From Charina bottae (Eukaryota; Chordata; Lepidosauria; Squamata; Charinaidae): a DNA stretch of 64,000 nt. Below the pieces are notes generated by a model that saw only the letters and a list, made by a program, of their open reading frames with translations, had not been told where the DNA came from and ran no database searches. Numbering within the stretch: the first letter of the stretch is position 1; each line of letters opens with the position of its first letter. Made by a program: the position numbers and the translations under genes. The stretch is from positions 17,086,001 to 17,150,000 of the forward strand of contig JALMGJ010000008.1 of NCBI GenBank assembly GCA_023362775.1, written 5' to 3'. This document shows, piece after piece, positions 9,140 to 17,126 of the stretch.

Positions 9140-10829
9140 ATGCAAAGGATTGTAAAATCTTTTTCAGAAGCCTAAAAAAGTAAAGGTAAAGGTTTCCCTT
9201 GCAGTCGTGTCTGACTCTAGGGGATGGTGCTCATCTCCGTTTCTTAGCCAAAGAGCCAGCTCTGTCCGAAGACGCTTCCGCGGTCATGTGGCTGGCATGA
9301 CGCACGCGGAACGCTGTTCAGAAGCCTACTTTAACCTTATTCAGAAGCCAAATTAACGATATAAGGTTTCTATCAGAGGCTTTGGAAATGCTTTTTTATA
9401 ACTTTAATTTTAAAACTATGACAAATTTTGACAAAACTATGACAAAAGTTCAGCCATCAAACCAAGAAAACAACATCCAACTGAAGAAAAACAGCCCCCC
9501 ACAAACAAAGTATTCCTGCCCTACATCAAAGGAGTCACTGACCACATGGGAAAACTGATGGAAAAACACAACTTTCAAACAGTCTTCAGACCCACCAGAA
9601 AAATACAACAAATGCTAAAATCAGCAAAAGACAAAAGGGACCCCCGCACCGCTGCAGGAGTATACCGCATACCATGCAGCTGTGGACAAGTATACATCGG
9701 AACCACAAAACGAAGCATTCACACCAGGATAAAAGAACACGAAAGACACTGCAGACTACAGCAACCGGAAAAATCTTCAGTAGCTGAACATGCTCTCAAG
9801 CAAACGGGACACAAAATCCTATTTGAAAACACAGAAATACTGGACAACACCAAAAGCCACTACACCAGATTATACAGAGAAGCCATTGAAATTCACAAAC
9901 ACCAGCACAGTTACAATAAAAAAGAAGAAAGTTTAAAAATTAGCAAAACCTGGCTACCAGTCCTGAAAAACACAGCCTGCAAAAGGTCAACGAACTCAGT
10001 CCAACCACCAGGACATGGGAACCAGGACTTCTCACAATGAACATGCTAATCACGCTCATCAGCCACTCGTTAACATTTCAACACAACAAAAAACCCCACC
10101 TAATCTCCTATAATTTAGCTCTATAAATAGAACATTGCCACTCTACCTGGGCACAGAGATTTTGCTTCTATCTGTGCTCCTGCCCTCTGAAGATGCTGGC
10201 CACAGATGCTGGCGAAACGTTAGGAACCACAACTTCCAGAACACGGCCACACAGCCCGGAAGACCCACAACAGCCGTGGAAGACTTCAATTGCTGCCATA
10301 GTTTATGGTTAGACATTATAAGTTTACACTGTTCAAATGGAAAAATGCAATGGGATTATCCTTAGAATTTATATATTTAAAATAAATGCATACTGTGTCT
10401 GTCAAGTCAAATTTTGGAGTTTGGTCTCTGTGAAAAATGTGAATCCTTACATAGCCAAGGCACCAATAGCAAAGAAATGCTGAAATCAAGATGGCTTGTA
10501 GGCACCCAAAACAGGAACACTTCACACATTAGCATTTTGCTACAGTGTACACTTGTAACAAGTAAAAAATTGAAATACCTAACCTCTAGGCAAGTATTGC
10601 TATCAGAATATTCAACATCTTAAGTCCTAATACAACAGGTTCACTTACCCTCATAGTCCCACAATCCACTGAATGGTTTTCCTGGTTCACCAGGAGGAGC
10701 TGGAGGATCATTGAAAAACGGAGCATTCAATTCCATCAGTATTCCTGCATTTTCTGGACTCAGCCTGATCATTATTGGATCATGGGACACTGGAAGGCTA
10801 TTCCATGTATGTTCAATTTTAAACTCCAT
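5527..10829 (-). CDS. C4orf33: UPF0462 family protein, C4orf33 orthologue (5 coding exons)
   Basis: Joined minus-strand exons 10829-10649, 8758-8698, 7310-7259, 7161-6962 and 5626-5527 give 594 nt, 197 aa (human is about 199 aa as I recall). All introns are GT-AG and phases close exactly. The protein starts [14 protein letters not shown] and contains [27 protein letters not shown] (spliced), [39 protein letters not shown] and a C-terminal [12 protein letters not shown]; these match the human protein closely. Function is not established. The W-x-EVVE-F / YLE-x-E..P.G spacing resembles CBM9-like carbohydrate-binding folds, which is inference only. No signal peptide or membrane segment is visible. 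It is divergent from SCLT1, probably with a shared promoter near 15.0-15.7 kb. A splice acceptor (TTTAG) lies directly before the ATG, so at least one non-coding 5' exon is expected upstream but was not placed. Confidence 0.93.
6630..6862 (+). mobile_element. SINE relic, plus orientation
   Basis: Old tRNA-derived SINE: TAGTGGTTTGGGTGTTAGAC head, GTTCAAGCC B-box-like site, CCTACCTCACAGGGTTGTTG body and a GTGGAATATAAATCTAATAG tail. Lies in C4orf33 intron 4. Confidence 0.65.
6962..7161 (-). CDS. C4orf33: C4orf33 coding exon 4
   Basis: Acceptor TTTAACACAG, donor GTAAGTATA. Codes residues 99-164, from [16 protein letters not shown] through YEALYPIPQ to QKPDL/F. Length 200 nt, leaving phase 2. Confidence 0.93.
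7259..7310 (-). CDS. C4orf33: C4orf33 coding exon 3
   Basis: A 52-nt exon too short for an ORF scan. Acceptor TTTTCATAG, donor GTAAGTGA. Codes [17 protein letters not shown] after the split proline codon, matching the human HGQHLVLLLSGRRN segment. Confidence 0.92.
7516..7561. repeat. (TCTG)n-(TG)n microsatellite
   Basis: About five TCTG units followed by about ten TG units. Confidence 0.95.
7625..7785 (+). mobile_element. 5S rRNA-derived SINE
   Basis: At 7643-7705 the text GAAGCTAAGCAGAGTTAGGC followed by TTAGTACTTGGATAGAAGAC reproduces the internal promoter part of vertebrate 5S rRNA (A box, intermediate element, C box) with few changes. It runs into a degraded tail (AACACTTCCATATATCGCC, AAGAAAA) like the BovB-type tails of the neighbouring tRNA SINEs. 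Most consistent with a 5S-headed SINE rather than a functional 5S gene. Confidence 0.7.
8406..8610 (+). mobile_element. tRNA-derived SINE with BovB-like tail
   Basis: Head GCCAGTTTGGTATAAGGTTA, body GGTGACCTTGGGCAAGTCAC, tail GGCAATGGCAAACCACTTCC and CAGGCAGTCTTCAGAAGTC, as in RTE/BovB-mobilised SINEs. An internal deletion has removed the B-box part. Confidence 0.78.
8698..8758 (-). CDS. C4orf33: C4orf33 coding exon 2
   Basis: A 61-nt exon missed by ORF scanning. Acceptor TTTTAG, donor GTAAGTAAA. Adds [21 protein letters not shown], matching the conserved core of the family. Confidence 0.92.
8880..9092 (+). mobile_element. tRNA-derived SINE with BovB-like tail
   Basis: Head GCCAGTCTGGTGTAGTGGTT, B-box-like ATTTCTAATCTTGCC, tail GCAATAGCAAACCACTTCC to CAGGCAGTCGCCAAGACTC. 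It ends in the (AC)n array at 9093. Confidence 0.8.
9093..9134. repeat. (AC)n microsatellite
   Basis: About 20 AC units forming the 3' end of the SINE before it. Confidence 0.97.
9180..9318 (-). mobile_element. tRNA-derived SINE (second family), 3' part, minus
   Basis: The reverse complement contains CATGACCGCGGAAGCGTCTT, GAGCCAGC and GAAACGGAGATGAGCACC, the same 3' part as the full-length copy at 41915-42231. Truncated at its 5' end. Confidence 0.8.
9546..10040 (+). pseudogene. PLE C-terminal GIY-YIG endonuclease fragment
   Basis: 164 codons starting at an internal Met. The GIY-YIG core is residues ~38-100 (GVY near 39, YIG near 50, Arg in TRIKEH near 61, Glu in AEHAL near 79). The domain normally supplies target-site nicking for Penelope-like elements. 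Because the RT is absent, this copy cannot be autonomous. Confidence 0.82.
10183..10225 (+). ncRNA. Hammerhead ribozyme-like core in PLE 3' region
   Basis: CTGAAGA at 10187-10193 fits CUGANGA. Helix II is GCTGGC (10195-10200) with GCTGGC (10208-10213), six pairs of which two are G-U wobbles, around a CACAGAT loop. GAAA follows at 10214-10217, then CGTTAGG. GTT is a permitted NUH cleavage triplet, and AGG can pair with CCT directly before the core (helix I). Helix III would be minimal, as known for Penelope-associated hammerheads. Confidence 0.65.
10649..10829 (-). CDS. C4orf33: C4orf33 coding exon 1
   Basis: Codes residues 1-60, [14 protein letters not shown] to LWDYE, donor GTAAGTGAA. The ATG directly follows a TTTAG acceptor, so translation starts at the exon edge. 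The start agrees with the human N-terminus. Confidence 0.93.
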
Positions 10830-11524
10830 CTAAATATTTTGTATCAAGTAAAATAATTATTATATATTTAATATATATACTAATAAGATGTATACCAAAT
10901 TGAAATATTTTAATTGAAGATACTATATTGTTATCAGGTATTATAGAATTATCCATCATAAATCTACAATTTTTACTCTCAGGATCTATTTCATTGATAG
11001 GCATTTACTTAAAATAAATCCCATTTGCTTACATGTTATTCAAGATTTCCAAATGACTTCCAAATATATTCAATAAAAATATTTGCAGCAGAGAAAATAA
11101 ATTATGAAATTATAGTAGATCTTATAGCTTCTAAAATATCACTATGATTTCCTCAAGTTTTTGAAGAGTAAGATTAATAACACATGACATATACACTTCT
11201 GCCTAAAAGTTAATGACAGCTTCTTATGCTTCACCTAATTATCTTGGGCTATTCCTTGAAAGCAAAAAAAACAAGTGTGCTGCCCATATAAAATCATTAT
11301 AACAACAAAAAGTCACCTTAAAGCGAATGAAAACTATATGTATACCTATATCTATATTGGATTATTACTCATGTGTAGAGTACAGCTTTATTACTCCTCA
11401 TGGGGTATTCTACCATTGCTCACACTCTCTGAAAAATACATGGGAGCAGCACAGCATTAGGTACATGCAGGTAAATATTAATACAAAGTGTTTGATGAAA
11501 GTGAAATCATTATATGTTGTAGGA
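10830..11524. other. C4orf33 5' intron, nothing recognised
   Basis: AT-rich, low complexity in places (TATA runs near 10860). No gene or repeat recognised. Confidence 0.4.
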
Positions 11525-11824
11525 CAGGGCTTTCCAAAGTGCTGCCGCTGGCGACACACCGGCGGCGGCGGCACGCGCATGGCGGCGGGGGGGTGCACAT
11601 GCACGGCGGCGGCGCGGGGGGCGTGCGGCAGCCCACGTGTGCACGGTGGCGGCGCGGGGGTGTGTGCAGTGGCGCGTGCATGGCGGCAGCCTCCACTAAA
11701 ACGTGGAAGCACTGATGCCACGCCGCTGCCGCCGTGCGTGCCGCCGCTTCCAGGTGGTGTGGCGACACACCACGCTGTGTGTGGCAACACACTTTTGTGT
11801 CGCGACACAGTTTGGAAAGCTCTG
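11525..11824 (+). mobile_element. hAT MITE, family B, GC-rich, with 8-bp TSD
   Basis: TIRs CAGGGCTTTCCAAAG and TTTGGAAAGCTCTG, flanked by the perfect duplication TTGTAGGA at 11517-11524 and 11825-11832. The interior is very GC-rich (GGCGGC runs), which creates long spurious ORFs in several frames. The right part has the GACACAC/GTGTCGCGACACAG palindromic motif shared with 25695 and 49937. Confidence 0.88.
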
Positions 11825-12364
11825 TTGTAGGAGAATTAAATGTCTTCCAAGAACTCCATACCTTTTCCCATTTCTGGTACCTGTTTCTGCCCGTTTTCAC
11901 CACAGGGTGTCCACAGTGATCACAACATACAATATGCAAATCAGCTGCTTTTTTCCACATTAAGTTACATTCTACATTCATGCTGAACAAATGGCTTACC
12001 CATAAGTTCAGCAAAATGTGCAAGAGTGGTTAGGATTAAAGTTGGTAGGAAGCGAATTTGTGACAGAAAGCAAATTTCCCCTTATCTGCTTACATGCCAT
12101 TGATTAGGAATGCACAAATAGAATCTTTCATCAGGATTTAAAAATAGTGACAAAAGACCATAATAATGCTGAACACAAAGTATACTAGTGTTGTTGTTGA
12201 GGGCATTAGTCATATTTCAAAACAGGTACACAACTGCAGCCCATCACACTCTCTATAGTCTGTACTGCTTTCTACATCCTTCAAGGCAGCATGGACCTCG
12301 ATAATTTTGAATATCTGTTACACCACTTTCTTGTTTATCCGTATCCAAAATTAATGTTCTGCAT

Positions 12365-12606
12365 GATTTAGAAAGTCACAGAAACTATCGCACTCGCCCC
12401 AGCTCTTGCCAACCTAGCAATTCGAAAGCATGCAAATGCAAGTAGATAAATAGGTACCACTTTGGTGGGATGGTAACAGTGTTCCGCGTGCGTCATGCCA
12501 GCCACATGACCATGGAAGCGTCTTCGGACAGTGCTGGCTCTTCGGCTAAGAAACGGAGATGAGCACTGCCCCCTAGAGTCGGACACGACTGTGCAGGGGG
12601 AAAAAA
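12365..12606 (+). mobile_element. tRNA-derived SINE (second family), 5'-truncated
   Basis: Contains CAGCTCTTGCCAACCTAGCA, AAAGCATGCAAATGCAAG, GGTGGGATGGTAACAGTGTT and the tail TAGAGTCGGACACGACTG. The tRNA-like head is absent. Confidence 0.82.
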
Positions 12607-12629
12607 ATCTATAATTAGATCCCCCTGAT

Positions 12630-12735
12630 AAGACTTTTAGGGTAATTTTTTTTATTTTATTGTAAACTGCCCAGAGTCCCCCATTTGGGGGAGATGGGCG
12701 GTGATATAAATTTAAATAATAAATAAATAAATAAA
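12630..12735 (+). mobile_element. L2-type LINE 3' end
   Basis: AACTGCCCAGAGTCCCCCAT..GGAGATGGGCGG followed by an (AAAT)n tail. Confidence 0.78.
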
Positions 12736-13181
12736 ATATATGACCCCAACCAACACACCTACTAAATTTAAAATCAATAAGAAACCTACCACAAGATCAG
12801 CTGAAAATAGCACAGGATTATGCCCAATATAATTTCCAAAAAAATCCAAAAATGTGATAGTTTTTCTCTAGCCAAAATATCAGCTAAAACTTGATGCCTA
12901 GTAACTGTCTGAACATATAACTGCTATATCTGGAAATGCAGAATTGGTTTGTCATCACATTCTTCTGTGCTTTTTTCTTTTTTAACTTTTCAATTTAGCT
13001 TACAGCCCTGGGATTTCCCAGTGGTCTCGAAGTCATATACTAATCACATCCGATCTTCTTGCTGTTTCTGGGATCAGCCTAGGTCAACCAGATATTACTA
13101 CCTTCTGTATGCCCTATCCAGAAAACACTACAAAATCTACTATTTACAGATAAGGCTATAATATACAACCATATCTGTTCA

Positions 13182-13262
13182 AACTCATTTATTTATTTAT
13201 TTGTTTATTAACGACCTCCCAACTCGTACACAATGACTCTGGGCAGTTTACAACAATAAAAA
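13182..13262 (-). mobile_element. L2-type LINE 3' end, minus
   Basis: (ATTT)n then GACTCTGGGCAGTTTACAAC on the plus strand, the reverse of an L2 3' terminus. Confidence 0.6.
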
Positions 13263-13504
13263 CAACATATCATTAAAATACAATATACATATGAATATAA
13301 ATAAAAATAAAATATACATAAATATACAAAATATACATAAAAATAAAAATAAAAAAGATTCACCACTAATTTATTTATATCATATTTGATAGTTCAAGAT
13401 CTGTCCAATTATCTGTTCAGTAGTACCACAGGACAAACTGAGAAACCAATACAATGTCTTGTCATTATATGTAGCTGAAACCAATAATAAATTATCTATA
13501 GAGC

Positions 13505-13800
13505 ATAAGTAACCTTTGGAATTCTTTCCTACAAGACATGGTGATGGCCACTGACTTAGATTAAAATGGGATTGGATAAAATCATGAAGAACTGGTCTAC
13601 CAAGGGTTATTTGTCTTGAAGACTCAATAACCTCTGCGTTAGGGACAGTGGGTTTCTAAATTACCAGTTGTGGGAGAACAGTGATAGGAAAGGAGTATGT
13701 CTCCACCTCTTGCTTGCAAGCACTCCAGAAAATCTGGGGTAGCCACCATGACAAACAAAATGCTGGATTAGAGTGGGTCTTGGTGATTCAATATGGCTAT
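13505..13800 (+). mobile_element. CR1-like LINE 3' relic
   Basis: ATTGGATAAAATCATGAAG, the TCTCCACCTCTTGCTTGC stretch and GGGTCTTGGTGATTCA mirror the 3' part of the CR1 copy at 61240-62320. Confidence 0.5.
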
Positions 13801-15039
13801 ATTTTGTAGTATTTCACATCCTAGATAGTGACACTTTTACTATCAATCCAGTAACTAATAATAATAGGCGATACCATAGTGATGCAGAACACAATTCAAA
13901 CTTATATCAAATCCAGAGGCCAACTCTATCTAGATCCTGTAGTAATCTGTTAAATAATCTATTTATTAGTGTTTACTTTTTCAGCATTACAAACTGGCCA
14001 ATCTCTACACATAAAAAACACAAACCAGACATCAGAAATGGTAATATCCAATAATCATGGGGAGAACACTTCAACTTCTCAGGACAATCCACACTGACCT
14101 CAGGACAACCAGCTTTTGACAAAAAATTATAGAAACTCATTTTGTTGCCAAGGAACTAAGTTGCAATTTACTCAGGAACCTTAAAAATATTCACTATGAA
14201 TTAAACAAAATCCTTTTATATATATTTATATATTTTACAGTGCATGAGCTATGCAATTTAATCGCTACAAGAATATGCAGATAAAATCTGTTGAGAACAG
14301 AATGTTGTTCCCTCGCCACAGCATGCTGAACCTTCTCCAAACCATGCTCTTCTCCCCCATTTATTCTTCGAACTGGAAAAGGCATGGAACAGCATGGGCA
14401 GGAAGTGGTGCAGCATGGTCCAGTGGGAAACAGAACATTCCAGAATTCTCCAGAACATTCTGTTCCTATACAAATATTTTTTTCACATCCCTACAATAAC
14501 ATCTTTGTAACTTTAAGTGTTTTATGAATTGCCACGATTAATATCAACACTTGCTTTGCTACTAACTCCTTCCAGACCATCCACATAGCGTTAGGATTTG
14601 GAGGACTGAGGACCACAAGTGGGTGGAATCACATCACACATCTAAGCAAAACTGAAAAGGTAGAATCTATTTTTTCCCTTTAAAAAAACTGATAATGGCA
14701 ATTTTAAGGTTTATGCTACTGTTTTCATCTGTTCCTCACCTGAAAATGGCAAGAAACTGCGCTGTCATTTTTTAGCAACCATAGACAGGTAGCTTCAAGG
14801 GGGCAGGTTGCTCACACTTGGCTTAATCTTGCACAAGACTCTTGTTGGCTATGCTTACCAAGAGGTGATCCGGTCATTACTACTACTGCTGCAAAGTTTA
14901 TATACACACACACGCATACAATGTATCCTTATCTCCTTTAGATTAACAATTATTTTGCATGAAACGGACATTCTGCCTTTAATAGCTACATGGTAATAAG
15001 TTTCAATGGCTGCACCAACTATTCAAAACCAGTAATTCC
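13801..15039. other. Non-coding, upstream of both genes
   Basis: No gene. The segment 14270-14480 repeats GGAACAG/CAGAACATTC-like words on both strands and may be a degraded inverted-repeat element; I could not define its ends. Confidence 0.3.
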
Positions 15040-15680
15040 TCAAGGAAAGGGGGTGGCGGAAGTGCGGGGGGAGGGCACTTCAAAAACTAAAGGAGACCTC
15101 TAAAAGAAAATCCAGCCGCGATCAGCATTCAGTGCAGCCTTTTATAGTTACTCAAAAGAAAGACCCCTTGAGTTTAGTAGCACGCACGCCAAAGGATAAG
15201 AACAGAAGATTGCTACCTGAGCTCTCCCGCTTGTAATCCAAACCTTTACTACCAAAAGATCGACTGCACTTCCGCTCACCACCCCTGTTACTTTTACCCA
15301 GCAGCGTCTTCATTCAAAGGAAAAGGAAGAACGAAGCATGTGATCATTTAAACCAATGGAAAAGTGCACTCAGCGCTCAACTAGAATCCGATTGGCGGTT
15401 TTTTCTGACAACATCATGTACGATCACCCCCACCCATCGTTTTTAAAAATCTTTTTACAGCCAAGTCGGTCGTTAGGATGCCCGCGGTGTTGTCGCAAGC
15501 GATCCAGCTTTCCTGGGGGAAAGACAGTGATTGGAGGGGGAGGGAGGTGACGTTGCTAAGGTGAAGCCCGGAGCTGCTTCCAGATTTGTTGGAGGGTTCC
15601 GTTTTCTGCCCGCGCTGATGGGCTTTAATAGTCTGCCTTCCACTTTTCCTTTCCGTCTCCTTTTCTGAGGATTAGGTAAA
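15040..15680. promoter_or_regulatory. Probable bidirectional C4orf33/SCLT1 promoter
   Basis: The stretch between the divergent genes with most CpG and GC. It has CCAAT at 15353-15357, reverse CCAAT (ATTGG) at 15391-15395 and 15530-15534, ETS-like GGCGGAAGTG near 15054 and CACTTCCG near 15268, and a CRE-like TGACGT at 15548-15553. TGACGTTGCTAAGG includes half of an RFX X-box-like site, which would suit a ciliary gene such as SCLT1. Transcription starts are not visible. Donor-like GGTAAAA words at 15674 (plus) and near 15300 (minus) could end non-coding first exons. Confidence 0.5.
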
Positions 15681-16241
15681 AATAAGCCATCAAGGTAGGG
15701 CGACGCCCTCTGCAGCAACCAGGATACACCATCTTTTTCTAAATGCATTCTTATGTACTTAAAACTTACTGCCACGTAACCCCATTCATCATGTGTAGGT
15801 TTACGTTAGAGCAAACGGTTCCGAGGAAAAATAGCTGCTTCTAGATAGAGTTACAGCCCAATACTCAGCATCTACTCTCCCCGCTGGAATTCAACTGGAA
15901 TTACTTCCAGGTAAGGACCTGATTTTTAGGATGTGCATACCGATCTTCAGGTGTTAAATATAACGACTAAAAATTAAATTACCTTAATTCCTTACTCATG
16001 GGGAGGAACAGGGCCTACGGAATGTAAGGAGTGCCAGGAAGATGCACACAACAAATATTTCCTGCACCCCAAAGGCCAGCATGTTGAAGGAGCTCCGGAC
16101 CACTTTGCTAGTTGAACATTACCTGCTGGTCATTTCAGGAGGCCTAATAACCTGAGACCTTTGATGAGATTGCAGCATCCCAAGTACTTCAAAAAGGAGG
16201 TGGGATAAGAGATTACAAGGATGCAGAAGAAATACTGGATT

Positions 16242-16483
16242 GTGGAGTCCTTGGTGCTCTCTGAGCCTTGTTGTTTTGTTGCAGACGTTTCATTGCCAGG
16301 CTACACCCCCACCAACACAAGCAGGACAAGCCATGGTATATAAACAGAGAGCAAGTCCCACTCCCTTTTCGCACGGAAGATGTTGCCTAGCCTGGCAATG
16401 AAACGTCTGCAAGAAAACAACAAGGCTCAGAGAGCACCAAGGACTCCACAGTTCAACTCTGAGCTACAAATATTCTCTTCGAT
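16242..16483 (+). mobile_element. Palindromic PLE-derived insertion with hammerhead-like motif
   Basis: Flanked by a perfect 12-bp duplication AAATACTGGATT (16230-16241, 16484-16495). The outer arms are inverted copies: GGAGTCCTTGGTGCTCTCTG near 16244 and its complement near 16425, with GACGTTTCATTGCCAGGCT on the left and AGCCTGGCAATGAAACGTC on the right. The right arm at 16374-16402 reads CGGAAGA, a TTGCC..GGCAA helix, GAAA and CGTC: a hammerhead core with one change in CUGANGA. The left arm lacks the CUGANGA box. Lies upstream of SCLT1 coding exon 1. Confidence 0.75.
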
Positions 16484-17108
16484 AAATACTGGATTTCAAA
16501 GAGTAAGGTAACCTTGCCTAGAAGCAAAACATTAAATGATTGGAGGGGAGACAATATATTGAGGATATTTCAGTGTGGTACATGGAGATTAAGCTTTCTG
16601 ACTGCACAGTCAGATGTGTAAGCAGAAGGATTTTAAACATTTTGAAATTATGGGATAGATATATCATTTATCTTTGCAAGCTTCTCTGGGTGTTTTTTTA
16701 AGATAAAGAATAAGATATAAATGATGGAAATGTTCAACTATTAAAGAGTTTTCTTTACATTCCAGTTTTCTTTCCTTAGAAAAATTAAGATCAAATCCTA
16801 TCTATAGATAAAATCTCTAGTAGAGTGTTCTTTTCAAATATCTCAGATTGATTTCTTTATGGTTGATATCCATAACATCAGGATCACAGCTCTGAAGTTT
16901 AACAGCATGTTGTAGGACCTGTGGAAATGGTTTGGGTTGTTTTGTATTTCTTCCTAAGAATTTAGATTTAGAAAGTAAGAGTTTAAAACAATTCATAAGC
17001 AGTATTTGCCAGTCATATTTATTTGATTTTCACAGATTTTGTATTCTGCTTCTGAAAAGCAAATCGGCCTGCTGGAAACTTTATATGATATTCCGATAAA
17101 ATTATAAA

Positions 17109-17126
17109 ATGGCAACAGATATCAAA
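17109..17126 (+). CDS. SCLT1: SCLT1 coding exon 1
   Basis: The exon begins at 17036 after TTTTCACAG; a 73-nt 5' UTR precedes the ATG. Codes MATDIK (human MAAEID), then donor GTAAGTTCC, phase 0. The in-frame stop follows within the intron, so this is a genuine exon end. It splices in frame to 18560. Confidence 0.75.

Larger units (their letters stand above)
9410..10290 (+). mobile_element. Penelope-like element, 5'-truncated, with GIY-YIG domain
   Basis: The ORF at 9546-10040, extended upstream in frame by [12 protein letters not shown], is the C-terminal part of a Penelope-like retroelement. [15 protein letters not shown] supplies the GIY-YIG pair and the CxC zinc ligands. [15 protein letters not shown] supplies the conserved Arg and the His pair. 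[12 protein letters not shown] supplies the catalytic Glu region. The reverse transcriptase is missing; a frameshift lies just upstream near 9508. The 3' non-coding part to about 10290 holds a hammerhead-like core (10183-10225). This is not a host nuclease gene: it lies in a C4orf33 intron, opposite in strand, with no introns of its own. Confidence 0.85.

Noticed and set aside
9546..10040. Host GIY-YIG nuclease gene
   Set aside because: The CxC plus HxxxH-like pattern, the 3' hammerhead and the truncation fit a Penelope-like element. It has no start context or introns.
11410..12023. Several overlapping 130-181 codon ORFs on both strands
   Set aside because: They run through the GC-rich interior of a hAT MITE, where stop codons are rare. 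Compositions are His/Pro/Ala-rich in all frames and no splice or family signal is present.
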